This document shows positions 1 to 6,860 of a stretch of DNA of 64,000 nt, piece after piece (position 1 is the stretch's first letter; each line of letters opens with the position of its first letter). Under the pieces are notes generated by a model. The model made no database searches. It saw only the letters and a program-made list of their open reading frames with translations, and was not told where the DNA came from. Both the position numbers and the translations under genes were made by a program. The stretch spans positions 1-64,000 of the forward strand of contig UQGJ01000008.1 of assembly GCA_900540545.1 (NCBI GenBank), given 5' to 3'. Origin of the DNA: an uncultured Eubacteriales bacterium (GTDB lineage: Bacteria > Bacillota > Clostridia > Oscillospirales > Oscillospiraceae).

Positions 1-72
1 CCTTGCTTCGCTCTTCACTCACTCACCTCTCTTTGTTCAGTTTTCAGGGCGTCAGTTGCCCCGACGCGATGT

Positions 73-147
73 GGCCCGTTGGTCAAGCGGCTAAGACGGC
101 GGCCTCTCACGCCGCAAACGTGGGTTCGATTCCCGCACGGGTCACCA
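73..147 (+). tRNA. tRNA-Glu (anticodon CTC)
   Basis: Folds as a full cloverleaf: acceptor 73-79 pairs with 137-143, the anticodon loop is CTCTCAC between GCGGC/GCCGC arms, the T-loop is TTCGATT, and CCA is encoded at 145-147. It reads GAG codons. It is first of a Glu-Lys pair whose promoter lies upstream of the window. Confidence 0.95.
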
Positions 148-159
148 TCTTTTTTACTT

Positions 160-235
160 GCGCCTTTAGCTCAGTTGGTAGAGCAACTGACTCTTAATCA
201 GTGGGTCCCCGGTTCGAATCCGTGAAGGCGCACCA
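160..235 (+). tRNA. tRNA-Lys (anticodon CTT)
   Basis: Cloverleaf with acceptor GCGCCTT/AAGGCGC, anticodon loop CTCTTAA between ACTGA/TCAGT, T-loop TTCGAAT and encoded CCA at 233-235. It lies 12 bases after tRNA-Glu, so the two are probably one transcript that ends at the hairpin immediately downstream. Confidence 0.95.
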
Positions 236-236
236 T

Positions 237-268
237 TCTCCATCGGGTGCTCATGCGCCCGATGGAGA
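237..268 (+). terminator. strong hairpin ending the Glu-Lys tRNA transcript
   Basis: A 14-bp stem (237-250 with 255-268, one G-U pair) closes a TCAT loop directly after the tRNA-Lys CCA. No T-tract follows, so it may be a processing or end-protecting hairpin rather than a classical intrinsic terminator. Confidence 0.55.
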
Positions 269-295
269 ACCTATGGAAGTTCCGTCAAGTTTTGC

Positions 296-323
296 TTGAC
301 TTTTCTGGAAAATTGCATATAAT
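296..323 (+). promoter_or_regulatory. sigma-A promoter of the 5S-tRNA cluster
   Basis: TTGACT (296-301), a 16-base spacer and a perfect TATAAT (318-323). It lies about 80 bases before the 5S gene, after the preceding tRNA hairpin, so the 5S rRNA is transcribed independently of any 16S-23S operon here. Confidence 0.85.
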
Positions 324-381
324 AACTTATCGTTGAGAAGAACGGTAAGGAGAAGAAAGTTCCTTGAAGTTTCTTTTGCTT

Positions 382-403
382 ACTTTTCTTTTCTAAGAAA
401 AGT
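382..403 (+). other. hairpin immediately upstream of mature 5S rRNA
   Basis: An ACTTTTCTT / AAGAAAAGT inverted repeat closes a 4-base loop and ends just before the 5S 5' end. It is likely a processing stem in the 5S precursor. The role is inferred only from position and structure. Confidence 0.4.
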
Positions 404-404
404 A

Positions 405-520
<116 letters not shown>

Positions 521-523
521 CAA

Positions 524-558
524 TTGAGGGTCTGGTCTGACCAGACCAGACCCTTCAA
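524..558 (+). terminator. hairpin after 5S rRNA
   Basis: Nearly perfect inverted repeat of about 16 bp (TTGAGGGTCTGGTCTG and its complement) directly after the 5S gene. Only a weak T-rich tail follows and tRNA-Asn begins at 562, so it may act in processing rather than full termination. Confidence 0.5.
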
Positions 559-561
559 TAT

Positions 562-637
562 TCCTCAATAGCTCAGTTGGTAGAGCATGCGGCTGTTAAC
601 CGCAGGGTCGTTGGTTCGAGTCCAACTTGGGGAGCCA
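562..637 (+). tRNA. tRNA-Asn (anticodon GTT)
   Basis: Cloverleaf with acceptor TCCTCAA/TTGGGGA, anticodon loop CTGTTAA between TGCGG/CCGCA, T-loop TTCGAGT and encoded CCA at 635-637. It follows the 5S gene and probably shares its promoter. Confidence 0.95.
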
Positions 638-712
638 GATGTATGGAATGCCGTCACGGTCTCCCCCGTGGCGGCAATCCTATACTTAAAGAAACCGCTA
701 CCGGCACTAGAT

Positions 713-789
713 GGGCCTTTAGCTCAGTTGGTTAGAGCAGCCGGCTCATAACCGGCCGGTCCCGGGTTCGAGTCCCCGAAGGCCCACCA
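713..789 (+). tRNA. elongator tRNA-Met (anticodon CAT)
   Basis: Cloverleaf with acceptor GGGCCTT/AAGGCCC, anticodon loop CTCATAA between GCCGG/CCGGC and encoded CCA at 787-789. The perfectly paired first acceptor base pair argues against an initiator tRNA. A CAT anticodon can also belong to a lysidine-modified tRNA-Ile, which cannot be excluded by reading alone. Confidence 0.85.
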
Positions 790-949
790 AAAAGTATACA
801 GCGCGTCAAACCTGGCGCCGCTGATTCACCATAGTGGTCATCCCGGCACCAATCGGCCTTCCCTTGCGGTCGGCCTCTTGGTCGGGGACTCGGAGCTATG
901 GAACGTGCCACCGGCACATTCCATGTACGCTCCGACTGAAGGCCCACCA
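778..949 (+). repeat. 12-bp duplication of the tRNA-Met 3' end bracketing 148 bp
   Basis: GAAGGCCCACCA occurs at 778-789, as the tRNA 3' end, and again at 938-949. The intervening DNA contains an inverted partial copy of the tRNA T-arm (TCGGGGACTCG near 882-892) and a hairpin at 898-925. This resembles a degraded tRNA copy or the scar of an element that used the tRNA 3' end. No integrase is adjacent. Confidence 0.6.
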
Positions 950-952
950 TAC

Positions 953-1028
953 AGGGGTATAGCTCAGCAGGTAGAGCAGCGGTCTCCAAAACCGCGTGCC
1001 GAGGGTTCGATTCCTTCTGCCCCTGCCA
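953..1028 (+). tRNA. tRNA-Trp (anticodon CCA)
   Basis: Cloverleaf with acceptor AGGGGTA/TGCCCCT, anticodon loop CTCCAAA between GCGGT/ACCGC, T-loop TTCGATT and encoded CCA at 1026-1028. It is last of the 5S-Asn-Met-Trp cluster and is followed at once by an intrinsic terminator. Confidence 0.95.
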
Positions 1029-1067
1029 AAAAAGCCTCGCAGTCTTAGGACTGCGGGGCTTTTTTTG
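1029..1067 (+). terminator. intrinsic terminator of the tRNA cluster
   Basis: GC-rich stem (AGCCTCGCAGTC with GACTGCGGGGCT, loop TTAG) followed by seven T residues. Confidence 0.9.
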
Positions 1068-1230
1068 TGCTTGAAAAAATTTTTGGACAGGGTGAAAGAT
1101 TTTGTCTCAAAAACTGGTCTTTATAGATTAGAAGCGCGCTTCGCAAAAATACGGATCACTGGCTTGCAGGTCCTGGGGTAATTTTTGCCTCTGGATAGGA
1201 CATATCAGTCTAAATAGCATCTTTGATGCT

Positions 1231-1259
1231 TTGAAAAATGCCGAAACTTGTCTTATGAT
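1231..1259 (+). promoter_or_regulatory. promoter of the XRE regulator gene
   Basis: TTGAAA (1231-1236), 17-base spacer, TATGAT (1254-1259), 44 bases before the chosen ATG. Confidence 0.6.
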
Positions 1260-1303
1260 AAACGAGCTGCAGCCAATGATCAGAGATGTGGAGCGACTGC
1301 TAT

Positions 1304-1681
1304 ATGGAAAAAAGAAAGAGAAAACAGGGGTCTACGGGACGCGCACGCAGGCAGGTCGGCGAAAATATCCGCCGGCTGCGGGAAGCGCGTGGCTGGACCC
1401 AGGAGGACCTGGCAGAGCATAGCGGCTTGGCCCCAGCCCATATAGGACGCATTGAACGGGGAGAGCTGGATTGTGGCATCAACACGCTGGAGGCATTGGC
1501 CCTGGCGTTGGGCGTGGACCTGAGCAGGCTGGTGGAGGACCGGGCCTGGAGGACTATGTGCGCCCTGAAAGAGGAATATGCCAATGAACTGGGCGCCTAT
1601 CCCGAAAAAACCAGGGACGGGCTGCTAAATGTGATGGAACATGTTATAAAGTTGATTGAGAAGGGAGAAGCAAGGGATTAA
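1304..1681 (+). CDS. XRE-family helix-turn-helix transcriptional regulator
   Basis: A 125-residue DNA-binding protein. Residues about 15-75 form a Cro/C1-type HTH: ENIRRLREARGWTQEDLAEH, then a recognition helix with HIGRIERGE, ending in LALALGVDLSRLVED. A basic tail of lysines and arginines precedes the fold, and the C-terminal 50 residues are not a recognised domain. An upstream ATG at 1286 is possible, but 1304 has GGAG at a suitable distance and the promoter before it. It is followed after one base by a small DUF6514-like gene, so the two are probably cotranscribed. Target genes are unknown; local autoregulation is only a guess. Confidence 0.8.
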   Translation: MEKRKRKQGSTGRARRQVGENIRRLREARGWTQEDLAEHSGLAPAHIGRIERGELDCGINTLEALALALGVDLSRLVEDRAWRTMCALKEEYANELGAYPEKTRDGLLNVMEHVIKLIEKGEARD

Positions 1682-1682
1682 G

Positions 1683-1898
1683 ATGAAGTATCACGTGGTG
1701 AGAGAAGAGCTTTACCACAGGGAGTTCGGACGCTATCCCAGCTACGGGATCGTGGCGGTGGGGAACGACGGCTGGACGTCCTACGTACCGGACATTTCCA
1801 CCAAGGAGTGGAAGGTGCAGAGCCTGGCGGAGCGGATGAACCGCCTGGGGGCCGCGCCGGTCCACCTGCTGGACATCGTTTTGGACAGCCTGGAGTAG
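1683..1898 (+). CDS. small DUF6514-like protein
   Basis: A 71-residue soluble protein resembling a short Clostridia family (DUF6514 from memory): MKYHVVREEL at the start, a YGIVAV strand, VPDIST, and a C-terminal helix with LAERMNRLGA and HLLDIVLDSL. No signal peptide or membrane segment is present. The start at 1683 sits one base after the XRE stop, with AAGGGATTAAG before it, so translation is probably coupled. Function is unknown. The family name comes from pattern recognition and needs a profile search. Confidence 0.65.
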   Translation: MKYHVVREELYHREFGRYPSYGIVAVGNDGWTSYVPDISTKEWKVQSLAERMNRLGAAPVHLLDIVLDSLE

Positions 1899-1906
1899 AG
1901 AGCACA

Positions 1907-1936
1907 AGGCCGTGGGGAGAAATCCCCACGGCCTTG
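1907..1936. terminator. hairpin between convergent genes
   Basis: AAGGCCGTGGGGA / TCCCCACGGCCTT with a GAAA tetraloop, located between the DUF6514-like gene and the convergent secreted-protein gene. T-rich sequence follows about 15 bases later on the plus strand. Confidence 0.65.
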
Positions 1937-1999
1937 ATACTGGCTGGAAATATTTTATTTTTTAGTTTTTTGGATTATGGACGCTGGGCGGGGATGAGG

Positions 2000-2434
2000 T
2001 TATTTGCCGTAGTAGTAGATGTCGCTGATGATGGTGTCAGTTTCGGTGCCGTTGGGGCCGGTGGCAGAGTGCTCGGTACGGAGGCGGTAATAGTAGCCGG
2101 AGGTCATCCAACGGGTCTTGGAGATGGATACAGTCATCTCGGAAGTTGTGCTGGTGGACCAGGACATGCCGGAGACCGTCGACCAGGTACCTTTGTTGAG
2201 CTGCTCAACATAAACATCAAGAGTAATTTTGGTGGAACTACTGTGTCCCGTGGTAGTCCCAATAATTGTAGCCTTTCCATCATCATCAACGGTAAAAGTG
2301 TTTGATGTAGAGGCAAGCTGTTTCCAAGTATATGTTGAGATATCTGAGTTACTATTTGCAGTGGCGATAGATGAGGCACCGATGATGACGCTGAAGGCCA
2401 ATGCCAGAGCAGTAATCTTTTTTAGTACATTCAT
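2000..2434 (-). CDS. small secreted protein of unknown function
   Basis: A 144-residue protein with a clear signal peptide: MNVLKKIT, a hydrophobic stretch LALAFSVIIGASSIATA and probable cleavage after ATA near residue 25. The mature part is rich in Ser and Thr with regular beta-strand character (KITLDVYVEQL, SEMTVSISKTRW, GYYYRLRTEHSATG) and ends YYYG. It resembles DUF6147-type secreted proteins, although that assignment is tentative. The start at 2434 is chosen because GGAGAG lies six bases upstream. It is the last gene of the sigma / anti-sigma operon and may be part of that regulon. Confidence 0.7.
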   Translation of the reverse strand: MNVLKKITALALAFSVIIGASSIATANSNSDISTYTWKQLASTSNTFTVDDDGKATIIGTTTGHSSSTKITLDVYVEQLNKGTWSTVSGMSWSTSTTSEMTVSISKTRWMTSGYYYRLRTEHSATGPNGTETDTIISDIYYYGK

Positions 2435-2502
2435 TTTTAACTCTCCTTTTCCAGCCAAAGTTATGATAACAGAGGCGAAAAGAAGAATCTACGTAAATAA
2501 TA

Positions 2503-3231
2503 CTATTTGGGATATACACTTTCAGCGATTTGGACGGCAAGTTCTGAATTAATGGTACCACTAATTGAATATATAGTGGTGTCACTATACCATGTTAAAT
2601 AGCAGTTGCCATCAATTGATGATAATCGACCCTCCATTTCATTAATAAAAATTGTCTGTGTGCTATCGTCACGAGATATGCGATAATTTGTTCCACACAC
2701 AGGTAATTGCCTGTAAACAAACCGACTATCGCGACTTACATACTGAATTGCGGTGCTTCCATCATCGGTTTGCATCGGGGTTGCGATAAATCCCTCTGGG
2801 ATAAATTCAGGGAGACATGAAGTGCTGGCGGATGGAATAGCCTGACTGGGTTTGGCCCGGAACCCGACATAGTCCTCCGTGATGCTGGTCAGGAAATTGT
2901 TGACGGTGGTTCTGACGGCTTCCACGTTCATGTAGGCGGCCAGGAAGACGCCGCCGATAATGGCGATATAGACCGCGGCGCGGCGTGCGGTCCGGCCGAC
3001 GCGCGCAGCCCACTTCTTCAGGCCGATTTCGCGCCGCTGGCGGGCCACAATTGCGTCCAGGTGCCGGACCAGCGACGGGGGCATAGAGGGGAGCGTGTCG
3101 TCCACAGGCGCGGCCAGCAGCTCCTGGCCGAGGCGGTCCAGATAGGCGTCCACGCCGTCGCAGAGCAGGAGGTCGAAGGCGCGTTCTCCGGTGCTGTCAA
3201 ATTCGATGGGGTCGTCAGGAAACAGACGCAT
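2503..3231 (-). CDS. membrane anti-sigma-type protein with DUF4367-like extracellular domain
   Basis: A 242-residue protein with a cytoplasmic N-terminus of about 80 residues, one membrane segment (residues 85-100, AAVYIAIIGGVFLAAY) and an extracellular C-terminal domain. The latter reads like DUF4367: LPEFIPEGF, then alternating strands with GTNYRISRDDS, an EMEGRLSSIDGN turn and a final SELAVQIAESVYPK helix. This topology is typical of clostridial regulators paired with ECF sigma factors. The start overlaps the sigma-factor stop by 17 bases, implying translational coupling. It probably binds the upstream sigma factor at the membrane until a surface signal arrives. The binding itself is inferred. 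Confidence 0.75.
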   Translation of the reverse strand: MRLFPDDPIEFDSTGERAFDLLLCDGVDAYLDRLGQELLAAPVDDTLPSMPPSLVRHLDAIVARQRREIGLKKWAARVGRTARRAAVYIAIIGGVFLAAYMNVEAVRTTVNNFLTSITEDYVGFRAKPSQAIPSASTSCLPEFIPEGFIATPMQTDDGSTAIQYVSRDSRFVYRQLPVCGTNYRISRDDSTQTIFINEMEGRLSSIDGNCYLTWYSDTTIYSISGTINSELAVQIAESVYPK

Positions 3232-3772
3232 GGCCGTTCACCTCCTTGTGCAGTTTGGCGCGGATCCGAAAAATCCGGTTGGTCACAGTGGACACCGGCC
3301 AGCCGGTGAGCCGGCTGATGTCCTGGTAGGAATATCCGTCATGGAAACGGAGCACCATAAGGGAGCGGTGTTCCGGGGACATCTGCTCCAGGGCGGAGAC
3401 AATGACCAGGTGAGTATCGACGCCGTCCCAGTCGTCGGGGAGGCGGGTTTTCTGCTCCAGCCAGGGGTCGTCCGGGGGAAGCTGGGCCTCGTTGCGCTTC
3501 TTCCGCTCCTTGAGAAAATCAAAGCAGCAGTTTCTGACCACGTGGGCCAGATAGCCCATGGCCCGGTCGTCACCAGCCCGGGCAGCATCCATGAAGCCGT
3601 TGGGGTATGCGGCGATTTTGGTGAATGCGTTCTGAACCACGTCCTGCGCGTCGGCGGGGTTATGCAGATAGGTGATGGCGTAGGCGACCAGGCGCTTGTA
3701 GCGGTTATCATAGTCGTGGCCCAGGAGCTTGCTCTCTTCCGGGGTAGTGATGATGCCAATCAGCATAAACAT
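3215..3772 (-). CDS. ECF-type RNA polymerase sigma factor
   Basis: A 185-residue sigma-70 family protein with only regions 2 and 4. Region 2 is seen in YKRLVAYAITYLHNPADAQD followed by VVQNAFTKIA. Region 4 is seen in LEQMSPEHRSLMVLRFHDGY, SYQDISRLTGWPVSTVTNRI and FRIRAKLHKEV. A longer frame extends to 3874, but AAGGAGG lies six bases before the ATG at 3772, so that start is used. It leads an operon with a membrane anti-sigma-like protein and a small secreted protein. It probably directs a cell-surface regulon. No self-promoter motif could be identified with certainty. Confidence 0.85.
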   Translation of the reverse strand: MFMLIGIITTPEESKLLGHDYDNRYKRLVAYAITYLHNPADAQDVVQNAFTKIAAYPNGFMDAARAGDDRAMGYLAHVVRNCCFDFLKERKKRNEAQLPPDDPWLEQKTRLPDDWDGVDTHLVIVSALEQMSPEHRSLMVLRFHDGYSYQDISRLTGWPVSTVTNRIFRIRAKLHKEVNGHASVS

Positions 3773-3827
3773 AAAAAACCTCCTTGCCAAAAAATTGCAA
3801 TGTCGGCGTAAAATACACATACAGAAC

Positions 3828-3857
3828 ATCATACAGGCATATTTCGACATAATGCAA
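3828..3857 (-). promoter_or_regulatory. promoter of the sigma / anti-sigma operon
   Basis: On the minus strand TTGCAT (3857-3852), 18-base spacer, TATGAT (3833-3828), about 56 bases before the sigma-factor start. It fits vegetative sigma-A rather than an ECF promoter. Confidence 0.5.
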
Positions 3858-3917
3858 GAAATATGTTTCGACACCGGCCTGTGAGGGTCTAAAGAACCGT
3901 TTTTTCGGAAAAACGGG

Positions 3918-3946
3918 TTGACAAGCCCGCTTGAATATGGTATATT
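3918..3946 (+). promoter_or_regulatory. sigma-A promoter of tRNA-Asp/tRNA-Thr
   Basis: Perfect TTGACA (3918-3923), 17-base spacer, TATATT (3941-3946), 45 bases upstream of tRNA-Asp. Confidence 0.85.
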
Positions 3947-3990
3947 AACATCCGCGCTACCAAGTGGAGGCGCAAAAACGAGTATGAGAT

Positions 3991-4067
<77 letters not shown>

Positions 4068-4093
4068 TCGTGGGGTGCAATCGCGCCTCATAT

Positions 4094-4169
<76 letters not shown>

Positions 4170-4171
4170 AA

Positions 4172-4202
4172 AAGAAAGACACGCCATTTGGCGTGTCTTT
4201 TT
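4172..4202 (+). terminator. intrinsic terminator after tRNA-Thr
   Basis: AAAGACACGCC / GGCGTGTCTTT stem with an ATTT loop, then a run of T. Confidence 0.9.
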
Positions 4203-4352
4203 TGATTTTGCCGCCCAACAGACGCCCTGCGACCGAAAGGCCGCGGGGTTTTGTTTGGAGGGGGCGAGCTGGGGACTTCTGGCATTTTGTATAAATTATC
4301 TAAATCCTATTTTCCTATTCTCACAAAGTTGGGCAAATGGCAAAGATTGTGC

Positions 4353-4381
4353 TTGCAAATGGCGCGTAAAGCGGGTATGAT
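4353..4381 (+). promoter_or_regulatory. promoter of the sugar ABC operon
   Basis: TTGCAA (4353-4358), 17-base spacer, TATGAT (4376-4381). Transcription would begin near 4388, just before the double operator. Confidence 0.75.
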
Positions 4382-4394
4382 GTGTGTATCGGGA

Positions 4395-4425
4395 GCTGGA
4401 AACGTTTCCATGAAACGTTTCCAGC
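4395..4425 (+). promoter_or_regulatory. double palindromic LacI-family operator
   Basis: A 31-bp near-palindrome made of two adjacent operator cores, GGAAACGTTTCC (4398-4409) and GAAACGTTTC (4412-4421), with central CG pairs 13 bp apart. Central-CG palindromes of this kind are typical LacI-family sites. It covers roughly +7 to +37 of the transcript, suited to repression by the LacI regulator encoded at 7710-8717. Confidence 0.8.
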
Positions 4426-4456
4426 CTGTCCCCACATCGAAACAGGAGGAATTATA

Positions 4457-5809
4457 ATGAAAAAGCTGCTTGCTCTTGCACTGACTGGCGCTCTGTCCCT
4501 GACGCTTCTGGCCGGCTGCAGTAACAGCGGGACCCAGGCCACCAACCCGCCCGCGGGCGACAACACCAAGCCCGTGGAGACCACCGCCGGCACCCCCACC
4601 GCCGAGGGGAGCGTCTACTACCTGAACTTCAAGCCCGAGCAGGACGAGGCCTGGCAGGCCCTGGCCAAGGCTTACACCGCCGAGACCGGCGTGCCCGTCA
4701 CCGTGGAGACCGCCGCCCAGGGCGGCTATGAGACCACCCTGATGGCCGAGATTGCCAAGAACGATCCCCCCACCCTGTTCCAGGTCAACGGCCCCGTGGG
4801 TCTGGCCAACTGGAAGGATTACTGCTATGACCTCTCCGGCTCCCAGGTCTACGGCGAGCTGACCAGCGACGCCTTCGCCCTGAAGGACGGCAGCGCGGTG
4901 GACGGCATCGCCTACGTGGTGGAGTCCTATGGCATCATCACCAACAAGACCCTGCTGGCCAAGGCCGGCTACTCCATCGACGACATCAAGAGCTTTGCCG
5001 ACCTGAAGAAGGTGGCCGAAGACATCACCGCCCGCTCCGGCGAGCTGGGCTTCGCGGCCTTCTCCTCCTCCGGCATGGACTCCTCCTCCGACTGGCGGTT
5101 CCAGACCCATCTGGCCAACCTGCCCATCTACTTTGAGTACCAGGCCGACGGCATCGGCTCCACCGACGCCATCAAAGGCACCTATCTGGACAACTACCGC
5201 GACATCTGGAACCTGTACATCAACAACTCCACCTGCGACCCCAAGGAGCTGACCGCCAAGACCGGCGACGACTCCCGGAATGAGTTCCTGGCTGGTCAGG
5301 CCGTGTTCTTCCAGAACGGTTCCTGGGAGTACGGCAACGTCACCGGCGAGGGCAAGTTCACCGACGACGACCTGGCCATGATCCCCATCTACATCGGCGT
5401 GGGCGACGAGGCCAACCAGGGCCTGTGCACCGGCACCGAGAACTTCTGGTGCGTGAACAAGAACGCCAAGCCCGAGAACATCCAGGCCACCCTGGACTTC
5501 ATGTACTGGTGCGTCTCCTCCGAGCAGGGCACCAAGGCCATGGCCGAGGACATGGGCTTCGTCATCCCCTTCAAGAACGCCCAGGAGTCCCCCAACCTGT
5601 TCGTCAAGCAGGACGCTGAGATGACCGCCGCCGGCAAGACCCCCGTGTCCTGGAACTTCGCCACCATCCCCTCCGAGGAGTGGAAGAAGGGCCTGAGCAC
5701 CGCCCTGGCCATGTACGCCGCCGACCAGAGCGACGCCAACTGGGACGCCGTGAAGGCCGCCTTTGTGGACAACTGGGCCGTGGAGTATCAGCTCACCCAC
5801 GAGGGGTAA
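4457..5809 (+). CDS. sugar ABC transporter substrate-binding lipoprotein
   Basis: A 450-residue extracellular solute-binding protein (family 1, MalE/GanE class). The lipoprotein signal peptide has the lipobox LLAGC at residues 17-21 after a Lys start, followed by a flexible Thr/Pro-rich linker. The mature part shows family features such as PPTLFQVNGP, ITNKTLLAKAGY and FFQNGSWEYGNV. The start at 4457 has AGGAGG nine bases upstream; a longer frame upstream would translate the operator. Two permeases, a LacI regulator and a 4-alpha-glucanotransferase follow, so maltodextrins are the likely ligand by context. A hairpin downstream probably raises its level relative to the permeases. Confidence 0.88.
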   Translation: MKKLLALALTGALSLTLLAGCSNSGTQATNPPAGDNTKPVETTAGTPTAEGSVYYLNFKPEQDEAWQALAKAYTAETGVPVTVETAAQGGYETTLMAEIAKNDPPTLFQVNGPVGLANWKDYCYDLSGSQVYGELTSDAFALKDGSAVDGIAYVVESYGIITNKTLLAKAGYSIDDIKSFADLKKVAEDITARSGELGFAAFSSSGMDSSSDWRFQTHLANLPIYFEYQADGIGSTDAIKGTYLDNYRDIWNLYINNSTCDPKELTAKTGDDSRNEFLAGQAVFFQNGSWEYGNVTGEGKFTDDDLAMIPIYIGVGDEANQGLCTGTENFWCVNKNAKPENIQATLDFMYWCVSSEQGTKAMAEDMGFVIPFKNAQESPNLFVKQDAEMTAAGKTPVSWNFATIPSEEWKKGLSTALAMYAADQSDANWDAVKAAFVDNWAVEYQLTHEG

Positions 5810-5824
5810 CAATAGGAACTGCGA

Positions 5825-5858
5825 GAGGGCGGGCAAGAGACTTGCCCGCCCTCTTTCT
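5825..5858 (+). terminator. hairpin between binding protein and permease genes
   Basis: GAGGGCGGGCAAG / CTTGCCCGCCCTC with an AGA loop and a short T-rich tail. Placed inside the operon, it probably acts as a partial terminator or an mRNA stabiliser favouring the binding protein. Confidence 0.6.
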
Positions 5859-5873
5859 TAAAGTTTGTGCTAT

Positions 5874-5984
5874 TTGCGGGCGGCCGCAAGGGCCGCCCCT
5901 ACGGCCACCGGGTACGTGAGGGCGGGCGCCCGATGGGTGCCCCTGCAATGCAGAGGCACCCATGAGATGCCCGCCGGGCAAACA
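5874..5984 (+). repeat. REP-like GC-rich palindromic repeat
   Basis: Holds CGGGCGGCCGCAAGG and GGCCGCCCCTACGG hairpin units followed by an inverted repeat around GGGTGCCCCTGC / GCAGAGGCACCC. The CGCCCCTACGG unit recurs at 13940-14010, 20538-20610 and 46582-46655. No coding signal was found. Confidence 0.6.
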
Positions 5985-6008
5985 CAGAATTTATTTGGAG
6001 GTGGTTTC

Positions 6009-6860
6009 ATGGAACGGGCCGTCAAACGCTGGGCGCCGGTCTTTTTCTTGCCCACGCTGTTGGCTTTCATCATCGGGTTTATCGTCCCCTTCGTGCAGGG
6101 CCTCTACCTGTCCTTCTGCCGGTTCACCACGGTGGACAACGCCACGTGGGCGGGCTTCAGCAACTACGAAAAGGCCCTGTCGGACCCCAACTTCGGCCAC
6201 GCCTTCTGGTTCACCGTGGCCTTCGCGGTGGTGTCCATCATCCTCATCAACGTCATCGCCTTCGGCATCGCCCTGCTGCTGACCCGGAAGCTCCGGGGCA
6301 CCAACATCTTCCGCACCGTGTTCTTCATGCCCAACCTCATCGGCGGCATCGTGCTGGGCTACATCTGGAACATCCTCATCAATGCCGTCCTCTCCTACGT
6401 GGGGGAGCCGCTGCTGAAGCTGAACAGCGGGGCGGGGTTCTGGGGCCTCATCATCCTGATGTGCTGGCAGCAGATCGGCTACATGATGATCATCTACATC
6501 GCCGGGCTCCAGAACATCCCCGGGGACCTCATCGAGGCGGCCCAAATCGACGGGGCCAATTCCTGGACCACCCTGTGGAAGGTGAAGCTGCCCATGGTGA
6601 TGCCCTCCATCACCATCTGCCTGTTCCTCACCCTGACCAACGGCTTCAAGCTCTTTGACCAGAACCTGGCCCTCACCGGCGGCGACCCGGCCAAGTCCAC
6701 CGAGATGCTGGCCCTGAACATCTATAACACGTTCTACGGCCGCACCGGACCCCAGTGGATGGGCATCGGCCAGGCCAAGGCGGTCATCTTCTGCCTCCTG
6801 GTCATCGCCATCTCCATGATCCAGCTTAGGGCCACCCGCTCCAAGGAGGTGCAGCAGTAA
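6009..6860 (+). CDS. sugar ABC transporter permease (MalF-type)
   Basis: A 283-residue integral membrane protein with about six membrane segments, the first at residues 9-30. The conserved cytoplasmic EAA loop that contacts the ATPase reads EAAQIDGANSWTTLWKVKLP. It is the first of two permeases importing the ligand captured by the lipoprotein upstream. ATG 6009 is chosen because GGAGG lies just before it; the longer frame runs back through the palindromic spacer. Its stop overlaps the next start (TAATG), indicating translational coupling. No ATP-binding subunit is encoded here, so a shared MsmK/UgpC-type ATPase elsewhere is expected. Confidence 0.9.
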   Translation: MERAVKRWAPVFFLPTLLAFIIGFIVPFVQGLYLSFCRFTTVDNATWAGFSNYEKALSDPNFGHAFWFTVAFAVVSIILINVIAFGIALLLTRKLRGTNIFRTVFFMPNLIGGIVLGYIWNILINAVLSYVGEPLLKLNSGAGFWGLIILMCWQQIGYMMIIYIAGLQNIPGDLIEAAQIDGANSWTTLWKVKLPMVMPSITICLFLTLTNGFKLFDQNLALTGGDPAKSTEMLALNIYNTFYGRTGPQWMGIGQAKAVIFCLLVIAISMIQLRATRSKEVQQ

